A stretch of 64,000 nt of DNA from Azophilus sp965221465 (GCA_965221465.1 OZ244892.1:62001-126000); one strand, 5' to 3'; shown: positions 1 through 8,680, counted from the stretch's first letter. Notes: generated from the letters alone by a model not told the origin. Numbers and translations are program-made.

Positions 1-369
1 GCTCGCGCTCAAGGGGGCCGACGCTGCTGCGGTGCGGGTGATGGCTTCGACACCGACAGCGATGCCCACATCGTAAAGCCCGGACGCGATATCTTTCCAG
101 ACGCCTCGAACGGCTGTCGAGCCACCGGCACAGGCGTTCTGCACATTGAACATTTCAATGTCGGTGACGCCGTGCGCCATCATGATTTTCTGACTATCGG
201 TAGTGGCGTTGATGGCGCGAGCGGTGTAGGCCACCTGGATGTCGCGGGGGTCGATGCCACAGTCTTCAATGGCTGCGCCTACTGCCTCCTGGCCCAGGTC
301 GTGGGCGGATTTGTCGGGGTGCTTACCGAAAACGGTCTGGCCGATGCCGAGTGCGACGACGTCCCTCAT
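1..369 (-). CDS. Thiolase (SCP2/acetyl-CoA acetyltransferase family), N-terminal part
   Basis: Only the first 123 codons are inside the window; the gene continues past base 1. The start is the ATG at 369-367, which overlaps the stop of the upstream DUF35 gene (ATGA). The visible part reads as a thiolase: a GIGQTVFGK start, and Cys80 in NACAGGS, the position of the acyl-accepting active-site cysteine of the family. Thiolases of this type cleave or form 3-ketoacyl-CoA. Pairing with a DUF35 protein is typical of the SCP2-thiolase-like group, including steroid side-chain aldolase/thiolase systems, where the DUF35 partner is needed for activity. The C-terminal catalytic His and Cys cannot be seen, so exact substrate and reaction (thiolysis or retro-aldol cleavage) stay open. 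Confidence 0.88.
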   Translation of the reverse strand, partial: MRDVVALGIGQTVFGKHPDKSAHDLGQEAVGAAIEDCGIDPRDIQVAYTARAINATTDSQKIMMAHGVTDIEMFNVQNACAGGSTAVRGVWKDIASGLYDVGIAVGVEAITRTAAASAPLSAS

Positions 370-800
370 CGTTCTTTGGCCTCTTCGTCATGGGGCTTGC
401 CATAGGGTTTGAAGTAGTAACCGAAAACCCGCTCTTCTTCGGTTTCCCAGAGAACGTCAGGTACGATTTGCATACACATGCCGGTAGCGATTTCGTCCTC
501 ATCGTGATCTGGATGGAGCCGGCAGAATATGCGCAACCCTTCGGAAAGATCGACGTAGCCGCACGTATAAGGCGCTTTTATTTTCCGGGATGGCAGCGCG
601 CTGGTCGAAAACGAGTGCAGCCAACCCTTGCCGGAAAGCTCGATATCCTCGAGCTTGCCTTCCAGGCATTTCAGGCACACATTGCCATTGGTGTTCTTCG
701 GGAAAAAAACCTGTTCGCAGGCATCGCACCGGTGTGCACAGAGTTTGCCATCGGGTGTGGTGTCGGAAAGGATATCTTCCTGAACGGCTCGTTCCTGCAT
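366..800 (-). CDS. DUF35 / OB-fold acyl-CoA-binding zinc-ribbon protein, thiolase partner
   Basis: This 144-residue protein has the two-part DUF35 layout: an N-terminal rubredoxin-like zinc ribbon with paired cysteines (Cys25-x2-Cys28 and Cys42-x2-Cys45), followed by an OB-fold region with the family-like segments GWLHSFST and APYTCGYVDL. The stop codon overlaps the start of the thiolase gene by four bases, so the two are translationally coupled and probably form a complex. In known systems the DUF35 subunit positions the CoA-thioester for the thiolase-like partner. It acts in the cytoplasm. Family assignment is secure from the cysteine pattern and context; the substrate is unknown. Confidence 0.88.
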   Translation of the reverse strand: MQERAVQEDILSDTTPDGKLCAHRCDACEQVFFPKNTNGNVCLKCLEGKLEDIELSGKGWLHSFSTSALPSRKIKAPYTCGYVDLSEGLRIFCRLHPDHDEDEIATGMCMQIVPDVLWETEEERVFGYYFKPYGKPHDEEAKER

Positions 801-873
801 CGGCCTTCATCGTCTACAGTCAGTGCCAACCAGACTATCGGCGTGCTTTGGACAAAGGCACCGGCAAACGGAC

Positions 874-1932
874 TTACTGTCTTCGCATGCCGGAAGGCTT
901 GACGCCGTAGATTTTTTTGAAGGCGCGACCGAATCCACTGAGGTCGCTGTAGCCGACGTGCTCCGACACTTCCCGGATCGAAAGGTTGGTTGTTTGCAGG
1001 AGTTTCTTGGCGTGATCCATGCGCGACTCGACCACGAACTGGTGGATGGAGCAGCCGTAGGTCGTCTTGAAGAGATTCATCAGGCGGTTGACACTGAAGC
1101 CCGTGTCCCGCGCGAGGACTTCGATCGTGTGATCGCTACTGGGACTCGTGATCACATTCTGTCGAACCTGCTCGAGCTTGGATCGGTCTTCCTGGGTCAG
1201 GCGATAACTGGGAGAAGTTTTTGCGCAGGCGAATTCCTGCCACCGGCTCTCCATGAGACATATCAGCTCGTTGGCTTTTGCGGCCAGATAGGCGAAACGC
1301 AGATCGCCTTCGAATTCGGAATGCAGCATTTCGAAAGCACAGCGACGCAGTTCGCTATCCGCCGGGTAGTTGGTGAAAAACGTCCCCTGATCGTCGAGCT
1401 CTTCCGTACTTTCCTGAAGCGCTTCCGCCAGACTTGCCGCCGGGACGTCGAGCAATTGCTTGCAAGACCTGGCAGGTTCCGGGCTGGCCAGGCAGACGGC
1501 GAGGAAGGTCTCGTCCGCGCGAAGTATGCGCTCCATGCGCCCGCAACCGATCGCACCGAGAAACATGATGTTGTTGTCGTCGTTGTGGAGTACCGGATCG
1601 ATCTCCTGGGCCCCGTGGATCTGCACGCCGTAAAAGAGTGACTTGTCGTTCTGCATGCGGTGGTACATGGGCGACTTCGGGTTGATCGAAGTCAGGGACA
1701 GGATCACATCGTCGCGCAACAGGATGTATTCGCCGAAGCCGTGCGCACACTTTTCGGAAAAGTCGCGTCTCAATCCCCTGCCGAGGCAGGTTGTGCGCAG
1801 CGAGCCTTTTCTGGGGTCCGACAGAATAATGCGGTCTTCGCCGGGTTGCAGTTCGGCGATCGCATCGTGCGCATCCCAATAGGGGCGTATCCAGGCGTCG
1901 AGCGCCATCAGGAAATTGTAGTCTGCGGCCAT
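874..1932 (-). CDS. AraC-family transcriptional regulator
   Basis: A 352-residue regulator whose last hundred residues form the double helix-turn-helix of the AraC/XylS family (IEVLARDTGFSVNRLMNLFK, then ISIREVSEHVGYSD-like second helix-turn-helix and a C-terminal GVKPSGMRRQ). The N-terminal 240 residues resemble the effector domains of PchR-like regulators rather than the sugar-binding cupin of AraC; this is a loose impression. It is transcribed away from the flavoprotein-cytochrome operon, with about 150 bases between them, and lies just behind the DUF35-thiolase pair. It is therefore a natural candidate to control the flavoprotein operon or the wider catabolic region. The start used is the ATG at 1932, which leaves a sensible protein length for the family. 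Confidence 0.9.
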   Translation of the reverse strand: MAADYNFLMALDAWIRPYWDAHDAIAELQPGEDRIILSDPRKGSLRTTCLGRGLRRDFSEKCAHGFGEYILLRDDVILSLTSINPKSPMYHRMQNDKSLFYGVQIHGAQEIDPVLHNDDNNIMFLGAIGCGRMERILRADETFLAVCLASPEPARSCKQLLDVPAASLAEALQESTEELDDQGTFFTNYPADSELRRCAFEMLHSEFEGDLRFAYLAAKANELICLMESRWQEFACAKTSPSYRLTQEDRSKLEQVRQNVITSPSSDHTIEVLARDTGFSVNRLMNLFKTTYGCSIHQFVVESRMDHAKKLLQTTNLSIREVSEHVGYSDLSGFGRAFKKIYGVKPSGMRRQ

Positions 1933-2083
1933 CTAAGTATCTGATTCACAGCCCCAATTCTCGAATCTAGCGCAAAGTTGACGTGCATGCAAAACTGGCA
2001 CACAGGACACGTTTGTCCCGACTGTGGGGCGGTTGGCACGAAGCAATGGATAGTCTGCCGGCAAGGGAAAGAGGAGACGTGCG

Positions 2084-3610
2084 TTGGATCATCCGTCGGT
2101 CAAGAAGCAAAAGCTTGAAGCGGGCACTTCAAGACGACATTGGCTCAAGAACCTGGGTCTTGCCGGTGTTGCGGTACCTGCATTGAGTGCGTGTGGTACC
2201 CAATCCACACCCGAACCGGAGCCACTGGATCTGGGTTTGGTCATCGACCGAGGCGATGCCAACTACGAAAGCTGGCGCACGCAACTCAGTTGGCATGGCA
2301 CTGCATCCCGACGCAAGCCGAGCAAGATTGTCAGGCCTAGCGACGTCGAGCAGGTGGCTGCCACGGTGCGATATGCGCGTCAGCATGGCCTGAAAGTCAG
2401 CGTCAAATCCGGCGGCCACAACTACTACGAATCCTGGATGCGGGATGACGCGCTCCTTCTGGACATGCATGACTTCCGCGATGTAGAGGTCGACCCCGAA
2501 GAACGCACCGCCTGGGTGGGGCCTTCAGTCTGGAGTTTCAGTCTGCTGATGGCGCTCGAGCCGCACGGTCTGGCCTTCCCTGTTTCAACCTGCGCAACGC
2601 TCGGCATGGGCGGTTACATCATGGGCGGCGGCATCGGTTACGGATGGCAGGATTGGGGCATGGCGTGTCACAACGTGCTGGCCGTTGAAGTCGTCACCGC
2701 CGAAGGTGAAATCGTGATCGCCACGAAAGACGATCATGCAGACCTGTATTGGGCTTCGAAAGGCGGGATTGCTGCGTTCCCGGGGATCGTGACGCGCTGG
2801 AAATTGCAATGTCACCCTGACCCCAAGGCCCTGCGGGTAACCGCGAAGGTATTCCCAGCCTCAAAGCTGGATGCAGCGGTTGCGGCAACTCAGGCGATCG
2901 GCCAGAGGCGGACGAAAGGCGTGCACCTGCATGTGGTCGTGTTGCCTGCACCCATGGTCGGCGCGGTATTCATGCCTCCGGAAGAAGCGGCAGCGCTGGG
3001 ATTGACCGAAAGCCATGTTTGTCTGATCGAGTGCTATGTCTTTGCGGATTCTCCGGACGCGGCAGCCGAGGTGACGGATACGGCTTTCAGCGATCCGATT
3101 TTCGATCGAGCGCTTGCAACGATCGTGCATGAAGGCACGGGTCTCATGAGCATCTACAAGGAGCTCAAGGGTCGGGAAGTCACGTTTGTCGACCAGAAAT
3201 GTGTGCCGGTGTGGAGCGACAAGCCGGTAGAAACGTTGAACGCGGTGCTCGATACGTTGAAGAACTCCGAGGCGACGGCTGCCTATCTCGCCTTTCTCGT
3301 CAACGGGCGGGACATGCATGAGGATGACGCCTGTTTTTCCATGGCGCGACCCGGTTCGGGGTCGATGAGCTTTTACGGCGTCTGGGCGGGCAACAATGCG
3401 GAAGGCACGGCCAACTGGGCAACTCGCATGGCCGATCTGGTGGATCCGTTCGTCGAAGGCTACTACATCAACGAAGTGGACTGTTTCAGGCATCCGGAGC
3501 AGGTACCGAAATCGTACTCGGCAAAGAACTGGCAGCGACTCGGGGCGGTCAACAAGAAATACGACCCCGATGGGTTGTTTCATACTTTTCCAGGATTCAG
3601 CAGGGCCTAG
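2084..3610 (+). CDS. Tat-exported FAD-linked oxidase of the berberine-bridge-enzyme family
   Basis: 508 residues starting at a TTG preceded by a good ribosome site (GAGGAG, 2071-2076). The N-terminus has a twin-arginine signal (TSRRHWLKN, residues 15-23) and a lipobox-like LSAC at residues 34-37, so the enzyme is probably exported folded and may be a lipoprotein. A PCMH-type FAD domain follows. His112 in SGGHNYY and Cys170 in STCATLGMGG occupy the two positions that bind FAD covalently in berberine-bridge enzymes, so bicovalent flavin is likely. It ends with a BBE-type C-terminus (YYINEVDC...WQRLGAVNKKYDPDGLF). The diheme cytochrome c gene begins three bases downstream, so this is probably a periplasmic dehydrogenase passing electrons to the cytochrome rather than to oxygen. 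Substrate unknown; alcohols or phenols are plausible. Confidence 0.85.
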   Translation: MDHPSVKKQKLEAGTSRRHWLKNLGLAGVAVPALSACGTQSTPEPEPLDLGLVIDRGDANYESWRTQLSWHGTASRRKPSKIVRPSDVEQVAATVRYARQHGLKVSVKSGGHNYYESWMRDDALLLDMHDFRDVEVDPEERTAWVGPSVWSFSLLMALEPHGLAFPVSTCATLGMGGYIMGGGIGYGWQDWGMACHNVLAVEVVTAEGEIVIATKDDHADLYWASKGGIAAFPGIVTRWKLQCHPDPKALRVTAKVFPASKLDAAVAATQAIGQRRTKGVHLHVVVLPAPMVGAVFMPPEEAAALGLTESHVCLIECYVFADSPDAAAEVTDTAFSDPIFDRALATIVHEGTGLMSIYKELKGREVTFVDQKCVPVWSDKPVETLNAVLDTLKNSEATAAYLAFLVNGRDMHEDDACFSMARPGSGSMSFYGVWAGNNAEGTANWATRMADLVDPFVEGYYINEVDCFRHPEQVPKSYSAKNWQRLGAVNKKYDPDGLFHTFPGFSRA

Positions 3611-3613
3611 ACG

Positions 3614-4633
3614 ATGACAACGAGACTGGTGCTGAGTTCTCTTCTTCTGGTGTTTTCCGGATTGAGCGTTGCGGAAGACGCACCCGCAGGGCCCGACATG
3701 GCAGCGCTGGCGCAGATGATGTCGCCCGGCGCTCAACTCTACATGTTGCGTGGCTGCCACGCTTGTCATGGGATTCAAGGCGAAGGTGTCGTGCCCAAGC
3801 ATGGGCCGCGTCTGGCCGGGCTGCCTGTCGACTATATGGTGCGTCAACTGATGCACTTTCAAAACGGGGTGCGAGGCGATTCTCTCGACGATATCTATGG
3901 TCGGCAGATGCAATTGGCAGCGAACAGTTTGTCGCCGATCCACATGCAACTGATCGCGCAGCACATGGCCGGCTTCAAGGCCGGCCCACCCACCGAAACC
4001 CGACTCGATGGCGACGCTCGGAAAGGTGCGCAGATTTACCAGGCTCAGTGCCAGGAGTGCCACGGTGAGGGAGGCGTGGGGAACGTCGTTCTGCAAGGCA
4101 CGCCGCTGGCCGGACAGATCGACGTTTATCTGGCGCAACAACTGCGCAACTTCAAGAGCGGTCTTCGCGGCGCACATGAAGACGACTTGTACGGTTTGCA
4201 GATGACCGCCGGCGTCGCGGGTCTTCAGACCGAACAGGATATCGCTGACGTCAGTCTATACCTCGCGACATTGGGTGCGCTTGCCGAGGAAGCGCCGGAT
4301 ACGCCCGAAGCGGTGGTGCAGGCCTTCTATCGTCGGCTGGATAGTCGAGACAAAGACGCGATCTACGATCTGCTCGACCCGGATGTGGTATTCCACTTTC
4401 CTGACAGGGATGTATACGGCCCTGCTGGGTACTGGGCCTATGTGTCGCAAGTGGGCTTGTTGATTCCGGACTACCTGCACGTACTCGATGGTGTCGAGCT
4501 GAACGGTGACGTGGTGGAAGTGAAGTCGATTTCGATATCGGGCACATTGGCGAATGGCGAAACCCTGACGCTGCCGGGGTCGGCCAGATACCGAGTTGTG
4601 GACGGAAAAATAATCGAAGCCTGGGTGAGCTAG
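3614..4633 (+). CDS. Diheme cytochrome c with C-terminal SnoaL/NTF2-like domain
   Basis: 339 residues with a signal peptide (residues 1-20) and two c-type heme sites, Cys48-His-Ala-Cys51-His52 and Cys146-Gln-Glu-Cys149-His150, each in a cytochrome c4-like domain of about 100 residues. From about residue 230 the chain changes into a roughly 105-residue NTF2/SnoaL-like fold (VVQAFYRRLDSRD...DVVFHFPD...YRVVDGKIIEAW). That second part is normally a small-molecule binding or isomerase domain and is unusual on a cytochrome. The gene starts three bases after the flavoprotein gene, so the two proteins probably work as a periplasmic dehydrogenase and its electron acceptor. The reading frame is continuous across the fusion point. 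Confidence 0.85.
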   Translation: MTTRLVLSSLLLVFSGLSVAEDAPAGPDMAALAQMMSPGAQLYMLRGCHACHGIQGEGVVPKHGPRLAGLPVDYMVRQLMHFQNGVRGDSLDDIYGRQMQLAANSLSPIHMQLIAQHMAGFKAGPPTETRLDGDARKGAQIYQAQCQECHGEGGVGNVVLQGTPLAGQIDVYLAQQLRNFKSGLRGAHEDDLYGLQMTAGVAGLQTEQDIADVSLYLATLGALAEEAPDTPEAVVQAFYRRLDSRDKDAIYDLLDPDVVFHFPDRDVYGPAGYWAYVSQVGLLIPDYLHVLDGVELNGDVVEVKSISISGTLANGETLTLPGSARYRVVDGKIIEAWVS

Positions 4634-4647
4634 GGGCCACCCATTTT

Positions 4648-4844
4648 ATGGAACACTTTTTTCAAGCGATTAGTTTTATTGAATTCGTCAACGCCGGGAA
4701 CCGTTGCTTCGATCGGGCTCCGAGAACCGGTATACGGTACGTGCATGCGGCGCACCAGGCGGCGGCGCTTACGGCTACGATAGGCGCAAGAGGGAGCCTT
4801 AACAGCGCCGCATACACGCACCGCACACCGGTTCTCTCCCAGCG
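4648..4844. repeat. R1 dispersed repeat, copy A (long hairpin element)
   Basis: This 197-base stretch is repeated at 49774-49969 with about three quarters identity over its whole length. Its right half is a long imperfect inverted repeat: arms at 4722-4752 and 4806-4836 (31 bases, about 27 pairs, starting GAGAACCGG and ending CCGGTTCTC) around a 53-base loop. It fills most of the gap behind the cytochrome gene. On the minus strand it carries an open frame at 4662-4901 (79 codons) whose ATG lies at the matching place in the other copy. It may be a non-coding structured repeat or a tiny mobile or coding unit; I cannot tell which. Confidence 0.85.
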
Positions 4845-4920
4845 GTTGTCAGGTGTTCCTTGCGCGTCGTCGTTCCGGCGCGCCGGGTTCGGAACTCGCA
4901 TGGGGAAACCCGGCCGGGCT

Positions 4921-4973
4921 TACGCGAGTGCATCGGCACCCGCAGCAGGGAGTTGGTGACGGATTCGGGCTGG
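4921..4973. repeat. R2 REP-like repeat, copy 1 (partial)
   Basis: This segment matches the right part of the R2 repeat (see 26568-26646): a GCGAGTGCATCGG-type middle, then CGCAGCAGGGAG, then GTGACGGATTCGGGCTGG. The left arm is replaced by unrelated sequence that has its own small hairpin (GCCGGGTT 4882-4889 with AACCCGGC 4907-4914). It lies directly upstream of the start of the next gene. Confidence 0.7.
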
Positions 4974-4985
4974 CAGGGGAAACAA

Positions 4986-5375
4986 ATGAAATACGCCCGT
5001 GGTTTTTTCAAGGTCTTGTTTGGTCTTTTCGCATTGGATGCCGGGCGGAACTGGGTCCAGTGGACCTTTTTTCCGGACGTGGCGATGGAGTTTTTTCAGG
5101 TGCACGCCGAAACACTCTGGGGCCTCAACATGCTGAAAACCGACATGACGGGTGGCGTTGCTGCGTCCGGGGTTTTCGCGGCCATGTACCTCTTGCGCGG
5201 CAAGAACTGGCTGCCACCCGCAATCGCTATCGTTTCCGTATTCCTGGTCACTCGCCTCATCCATATGTTCGTGGACGGTTCTACGCCAATGCTATGGGCG
5301 GGCATCGGGTATGAGGCCGTCTATCTGGTGACGGCGTTGTTCCTGCTGCAGACAGAACCGACAGAGCAGACATGA
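4986..5375 (+). CDS. Small four-helix membrane protein (DUF4345-like)
   Basis: 129 residues, mostly hydrophobic, with about four membrane segments (around residues 7-20, 55-70, 76-95 and 105-122). I placed the start at ATG 4986, behind an AGGGGAA ribosome site; an upstream in-frame ATG at 4860 would add 42 residues encoded by repeat sequence and is unlikely. It resembles the protein at 8681-9076: both have LK-x-D followed by a glycine-rich helix, an Arg in helix 3, and a conserved Glu in helix 4. Its stop overlaps the ATG of the molybdenum enzyme by four bases, so it is translationally coupled to it. It might anchor or supply that enzyme, but no function is established. Confidence 0.65.
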   Translation: MKYARGFFKVLFGLFALDAGRNWVQWTFFPDVAMEFFQVHAETLWGLNMLKTDMTGGVAASGVFAAMYLLRGKNWLPPAIAIVSVFLVTRLIHMFVDGSTPMLWAGIGYEAVYLVTALFLLQTEPTEQT

Positions 5376-7453
5376 AAACCGACCAGGATGGTGCGCACGT
5401 GACGTATTGTCGCCTGTGCGAAGCGCAGTGCGGAATGATTGCGCATGTCGAGAACGGTCGTGTGACCAGGATCGACCCGGACCGAGAGCACGTCACGGCG
5501 GAAGGGCATATCTGCATCAAAGGGCCCTCCATCATGCACGTGACCTACGATGAAGATCGCGTCACGACGCCGCTCAAGCGAGGCGATGCACCGGGCGAAT
5601 TCGTGCCGGTGAGCTGGGATGAAGCCCTGGATGACATCGCGGCTCGTCTGAGTGCGACCAGAAAAGCACACGGAGACGGTAGCATCGCCGTCTACACAGG
5701 CAACCCCATTGCATTTGCGACCGGGCTCCCAGCGACCCTGATCGGTTTTGGCGGGCAGCTATCCGGAAAAATCTACGGTGCGATGCATGTCGACACGATC
5801 TGTAAACAGCTGAGCGGCGAGCTGGTTTACGGCTCCCCCATGATCCAGTCGTTTCCCGACATCGAACGGACAGATTATCTCCTCATGCTGGGCGCGAACC
5901 CGATGGTTTCGCAACTGTCGCTGGTGTCCGAGCCATTGTTTCGGAAGAAGCTGGATGCGATCGCCAAACGAGGGTCCGTCGTTGTCGTAGACCCGCGCGC
6001 TACGGAAACCGCCAAACGATATGAGCACTGTCCGATCAGACCGGATTCGGATGTATGGTTGCTGGCGGCGATTATCAACACGTTGTCGCAGAATGACCGC
6101 CTCGATGAACCGCTGCTCGAAGAGCGGGTTTCAGGCTGGACGGAACTCGAGGCCGGATTGGCCTGGATTACAGTCGAAGAAGCATCCCAGAGAACCGGCA
6201 TTCCCGCGGATCGAATCGAAGCGCTCGCAATGGATTTCGCGAACGCCGAACGTGCGGTCTGCTATGGCCGGGTCGGCACCAATCGAGGCACGTTTACGAC
6301 GCTTTTGAATGTATTGATCGAAGCGCTCAATCTGGTGACCGGTAACTTCGGCAAGCCCGGCGGCAATGTGATTGCGCGCGGCGCTGCGGACTTGCCGATG
6401 CCACCTTATGGCTCGATGCGCTCGCGTGCCGGCATACCGTTGACGATGGGCATGTCTCCAACCGGAGAGCTGGTGTACGACATGACCACGCCAGGTGACA
6501 GCCAGCTCGAGGCGCTCGTCGTCGCCTGCGGTAATCCAGTGATTTCTGCGCCTGGTGGTCGAGCACTGGAAGAGGCGCTGCGCGATCTGGAGCTTCTGGT
6601 GTCGATCGATCTGTACGTCAATGAAACCAATCGCCATGCCGACTACATCTTGCCGGGCCTTACTTTTCTCGAGCGATCGGACATCAACGATTTCTGGGTG
6701 AACAAACCCAGACCCTGGTTGCAGATGACCGATGCGGTTATTTCTCCGGTGGGAGATTGTCGGCTGGAAACGGAGATTATCGATGAAATTGCCGTTCGCA
6801 TGGGCCTTGCACCGGTAATCGGGGGTATGTTGGGTCAGAACGAGAAAGTGCACCCCATGGACATGATCGCCGGGATGTACGCCGAGCGCGAAGATGGCTT
6901 GACGCTCGAAAAGCTGCGCGATGAACACCCCCATGGCATTGCCACGGCCGCGAACGTGGACGCTGAAGCGTCCTGGCAGCATATAAAGTTCGAAGACCGC
7001 AAACCGCGAGTCTGGGGTGACGTGGTGAAGACGGAGCTGAATCGTCTTCAAGAACACGATCGGGTCCTCGATGATAATGAACTCCTTCTCTTCGGCAGGC
7101 GAATGCTCAAATCGCTCAATTCCTGGATGCACAATGTCGAGCGGTTGGTGCGCTCGGACACACCGACGCTGCAGATGCATCCGACGGACGCGGATCGACG
7201 GGGGCTCGAGTCGGGTCAGGAAGTTACCGTCACATCGAAATCGGGTGCCGTCCAGGTGGTTGTAGAGGTTACTGAAGACGTCGTGCCCGGGTCGGTCTGC
7301 TACCCGCATGGCTGGGGCCACAATGGCAGTTGGCAACTGGCCAACAGCCAGGACGGGGTCAACATCAACCTGCTCGCTTCCAGTGACCCGGGTGATTGGG
7401 AGCAGGTGTCAGGCGCCTGCCTGCTCGATGGCATACCCGTTCGAGTAAGCTGA
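5372..7453 (+). CDS. Molybdopterin oxidoreductase (bis-MGD, BisC/FdhF-like), lone catalytic subunit
   Basis: 693 residues with the complete layout of a DMSO-reductase family catalytic subunit. It has an N-terminal 4Fe-4S site (Cys13-x2-Cys16-x3-Cys20-x27-Cys48), molybdopterin-binding domains, and a C-terminal molydopterin dinucleotide-binding beta-barrel (HPTDADRRGLESGQEV, later CYPHGWGH). Cys144 in HVDTICKQ falls where the Mo-ligating Cys or SeCys sits in formate dehydrogenase-like enzymes, so a cysteine ligand is probable. There is no twin-arginine signal, so it is cytoplasmic. No separate iron-sulfur or cytochrome subunit gene lies beside it; its neighbours are a small membrane protein (overlapping) and an MFS transporter. 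The reaction is unknown: hydroxylation, hydration or dehydrogenation are all known in the family. Confidence 0.88.
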   Translation: MKTDQDGAHVTYCRLCEAQCGMIAHVENGRVTRIDPDREHVTAEGHICIKGPSIMHVTYDEDRVTTPLKRGDAPGEFVPVSWDEALDDIAARLSATRKAHGDGSIAVYTGNPIAFATGLPATLIGFGGQLSGKIYGAMHVDTICKQLSGELVYGSPMIQSFPDIERTDYLLMLGANPMVSQLSLVSEPLFRKKLDAIAKRGSVVVVDPRATETAKRYEHCPIRPDSDVWLLAAIINTLSQNDRLDEPLLEERVSGWTELEAGLAWITVEEASQRTGIPADRIEALAMDFANAERAVCYGRVGTNRGTFTTLLNVLIEALNLVTGNFGKPGGNVIARGAADLPMPPYGSMRSRAGIPLTMGMSPTGELVYDMTTPGDSQLEALVVACGNPVISAPGGRALEEALRDLELLVSIDLYVNETNRHADYILPGLTFLERSDINDFWVNKPRPWLQMTDAVISPVGDCRLETEIIDEIAVRMGLAPVIGGMLGQNEKVHPMDMIAGMYAEREDGLTLEKLRDEHPHGIATAANVDAEASWQHIKFEDRKPRVWGDVVKTELNRLQEHDRVLDDNELLLFGRRMLKSLNSWMHNVERLVRSDTPTLQMHPTDADRRGLESGQEVTVTSKSGAVQVVVEVTEDVVPGSVCYPHGWGHNGSWQLANSQDGVNINLLASSDPGDWEQVSGACLLDGIPVRVS

Positions 7454-7457
7454 ATCC

Positions 7458-8672
7458 GTGTCGCTTACAGCCGTTGCCCAATTGGCCGTCTGCATGTTGG
7501 CCGTGGTCATTCAATCCGTTGGCATCGTTGCGTTCGGTGTTTACGCGCCCCACCTCATCGAGGCGTTGGATACCTCGGTCAGCACGGTGTCGCTGGCTGT
7601 ATCCATTGTCATGTTGGTAACCGGGCTTGCATCGCCTGCGATAGGCCGGTTGTTGGACACGCAGCCCGTGAGGCGACTGTTGTTTGTCGGTGGGTTGTTC
7701 GTGTGCGCCGGGTTGCTTGGCGGTTCGCTCATAGGAAGTGTAGCCGCACTCCTGGTCGTCTATTCGTTCATTGGCATGGGGGCGGCCCTGTTCTCCCCCC
7801 TGGTGGCAGCGAAACACATGACCGTGTGGTTTCCGCATCGTCTGGGCCTGGCCACAGGTCTGGTGACACTGCCTGTGGGTGCAGTCCTCTTCCCGCCCCT
7901 GACCCAGTTTCTGATTGAACAACTGGGGTGGCAGCAGAGTTACCTGGTCTACGGATTCGCTGCCGTGGTGGTCACGAGCTTGCTCGTTTTCATTCGCGCG
8001 GCGCCTGACTCTACACCCGTAACGGAAGACGCCCCGGATTCTCATGGCGACGAAACGACGCGGAGTGCCGCTCCGCTGCCGGGTGGAGTGGTTTATCGCC
8101 ATCTGCTCGCTTCGCCGACGTTCTGGTTCGTCGTGATGGGGGTTTGTGTGTTTCTGGCGATGCCGGTATCGCTCATGACCCATCTGTTGGTGGTCAGCGA
8201 AATCAGGGGTTTTGGTGCGGATGCGGGTGTGGTGCTGCTTACCCTGATGGGTTTCGCTTCGATCGTTGGTGGCCCGTTGTGCGGGCTGTTTGCAGATCGA
8301 TTCGGGCCGCGTATGGGCTATGTCCTGATTGGCGCCGTGCAGGGTAGTGCACTGCTGTTCTTGTCCTTGTATTCCGGCTACGCGTCCCTGTTGATTGCAG
8401 CGATCGTGGTTGGATTTCTCATGGCCGCGGGATATGTATTCTTCGTCGGCTTGATGAATCGGGTGATTGGAACCCGGAATTTTGGCACTGGAATGGGATT
8501 GGGGACGTTGATATCCGCGGTAGCGATTGCCGTGATGCCGGTTGTCGCCGGCATCGCCTATGACAACCTGGGCAGTTACAACACATTCTTCTTTGCTGTT
8601 GCGCTGGCGACACTCGTTACCGGCTCGATCGCGTGGCTAAGCGGAGAGCCGGAGGAGTTGGACTATACATGA
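7458..8672 (+). CDS. MFS transporter
   Basis: 404 residues beginning at a GTG four bases after the preceding stop, with twelve predicted membrane helices in two halves joined by a polar linker (residues about 180-210, rich in Pro, Asp and Thr). The loop after helix 2 (PAIGRLLDTQPVRR) and the matching loop in the second half (GPLCGLFADRFGPR) follow the major facilitator signature. It belongs to the same operon as the DUF4345-like and molybdenum genes, so it probably moves the substrate or product of that step across the inner membrane. It resembles monocarboxylate-type MFS proteins in general form, but substrate cannot be read from sequence. Confidence 0.88.
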   Translation: MSLTAVAQLAVCMLAVVIQSVGIVAFGVYAPHLIEALDTSVSTVSLAVSIVMLVTGLASPAIGRLLDTQPVRRLLFVGGLFVCAGLLGGSLIGSVAALLVVYSFIGMGAALFSPLVAAKHMTVWFPHRLGLATGLVTLPVGAVLFPPLTQFLIEQLGWQQSYLVYGFAAVVVTSLLVFIRAAPDSTPVTEDAPDSHGDETTRSAAPLPGGVVYRHLLASPTFWFVVMGVCVFLAMPVSLMTHLLVVSEIRGFGADAGVVLLTLMGFASIVGGPLCGLFADRFGPRMGYVLIGAVQGSALLFLSLYSGYASLLIAAIVVGFLMAAGYVFFVGLMNRVIGTRNFGTGMGLGTLISAVAIAVMPVVAGIAYDNLGSYNTFFFAVALATLVTGSIAWLSGEPEELDYT

Positions 8673-8680
8673 CCGAAATC

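Noticed and set aside
2861..4177. 438-codon open frame on the minus strand
   Set aside because: Lies entirely over the flavoprotein and cytochrome genes, which have clear domain motifs; composition reads like a shadow (Arg/His/Gln-rich).
6131..7336. 401-codon minus-strand frame
   Set aside because: Shadow of the molybdopterin oxidoreductase gene; no family resemblance.
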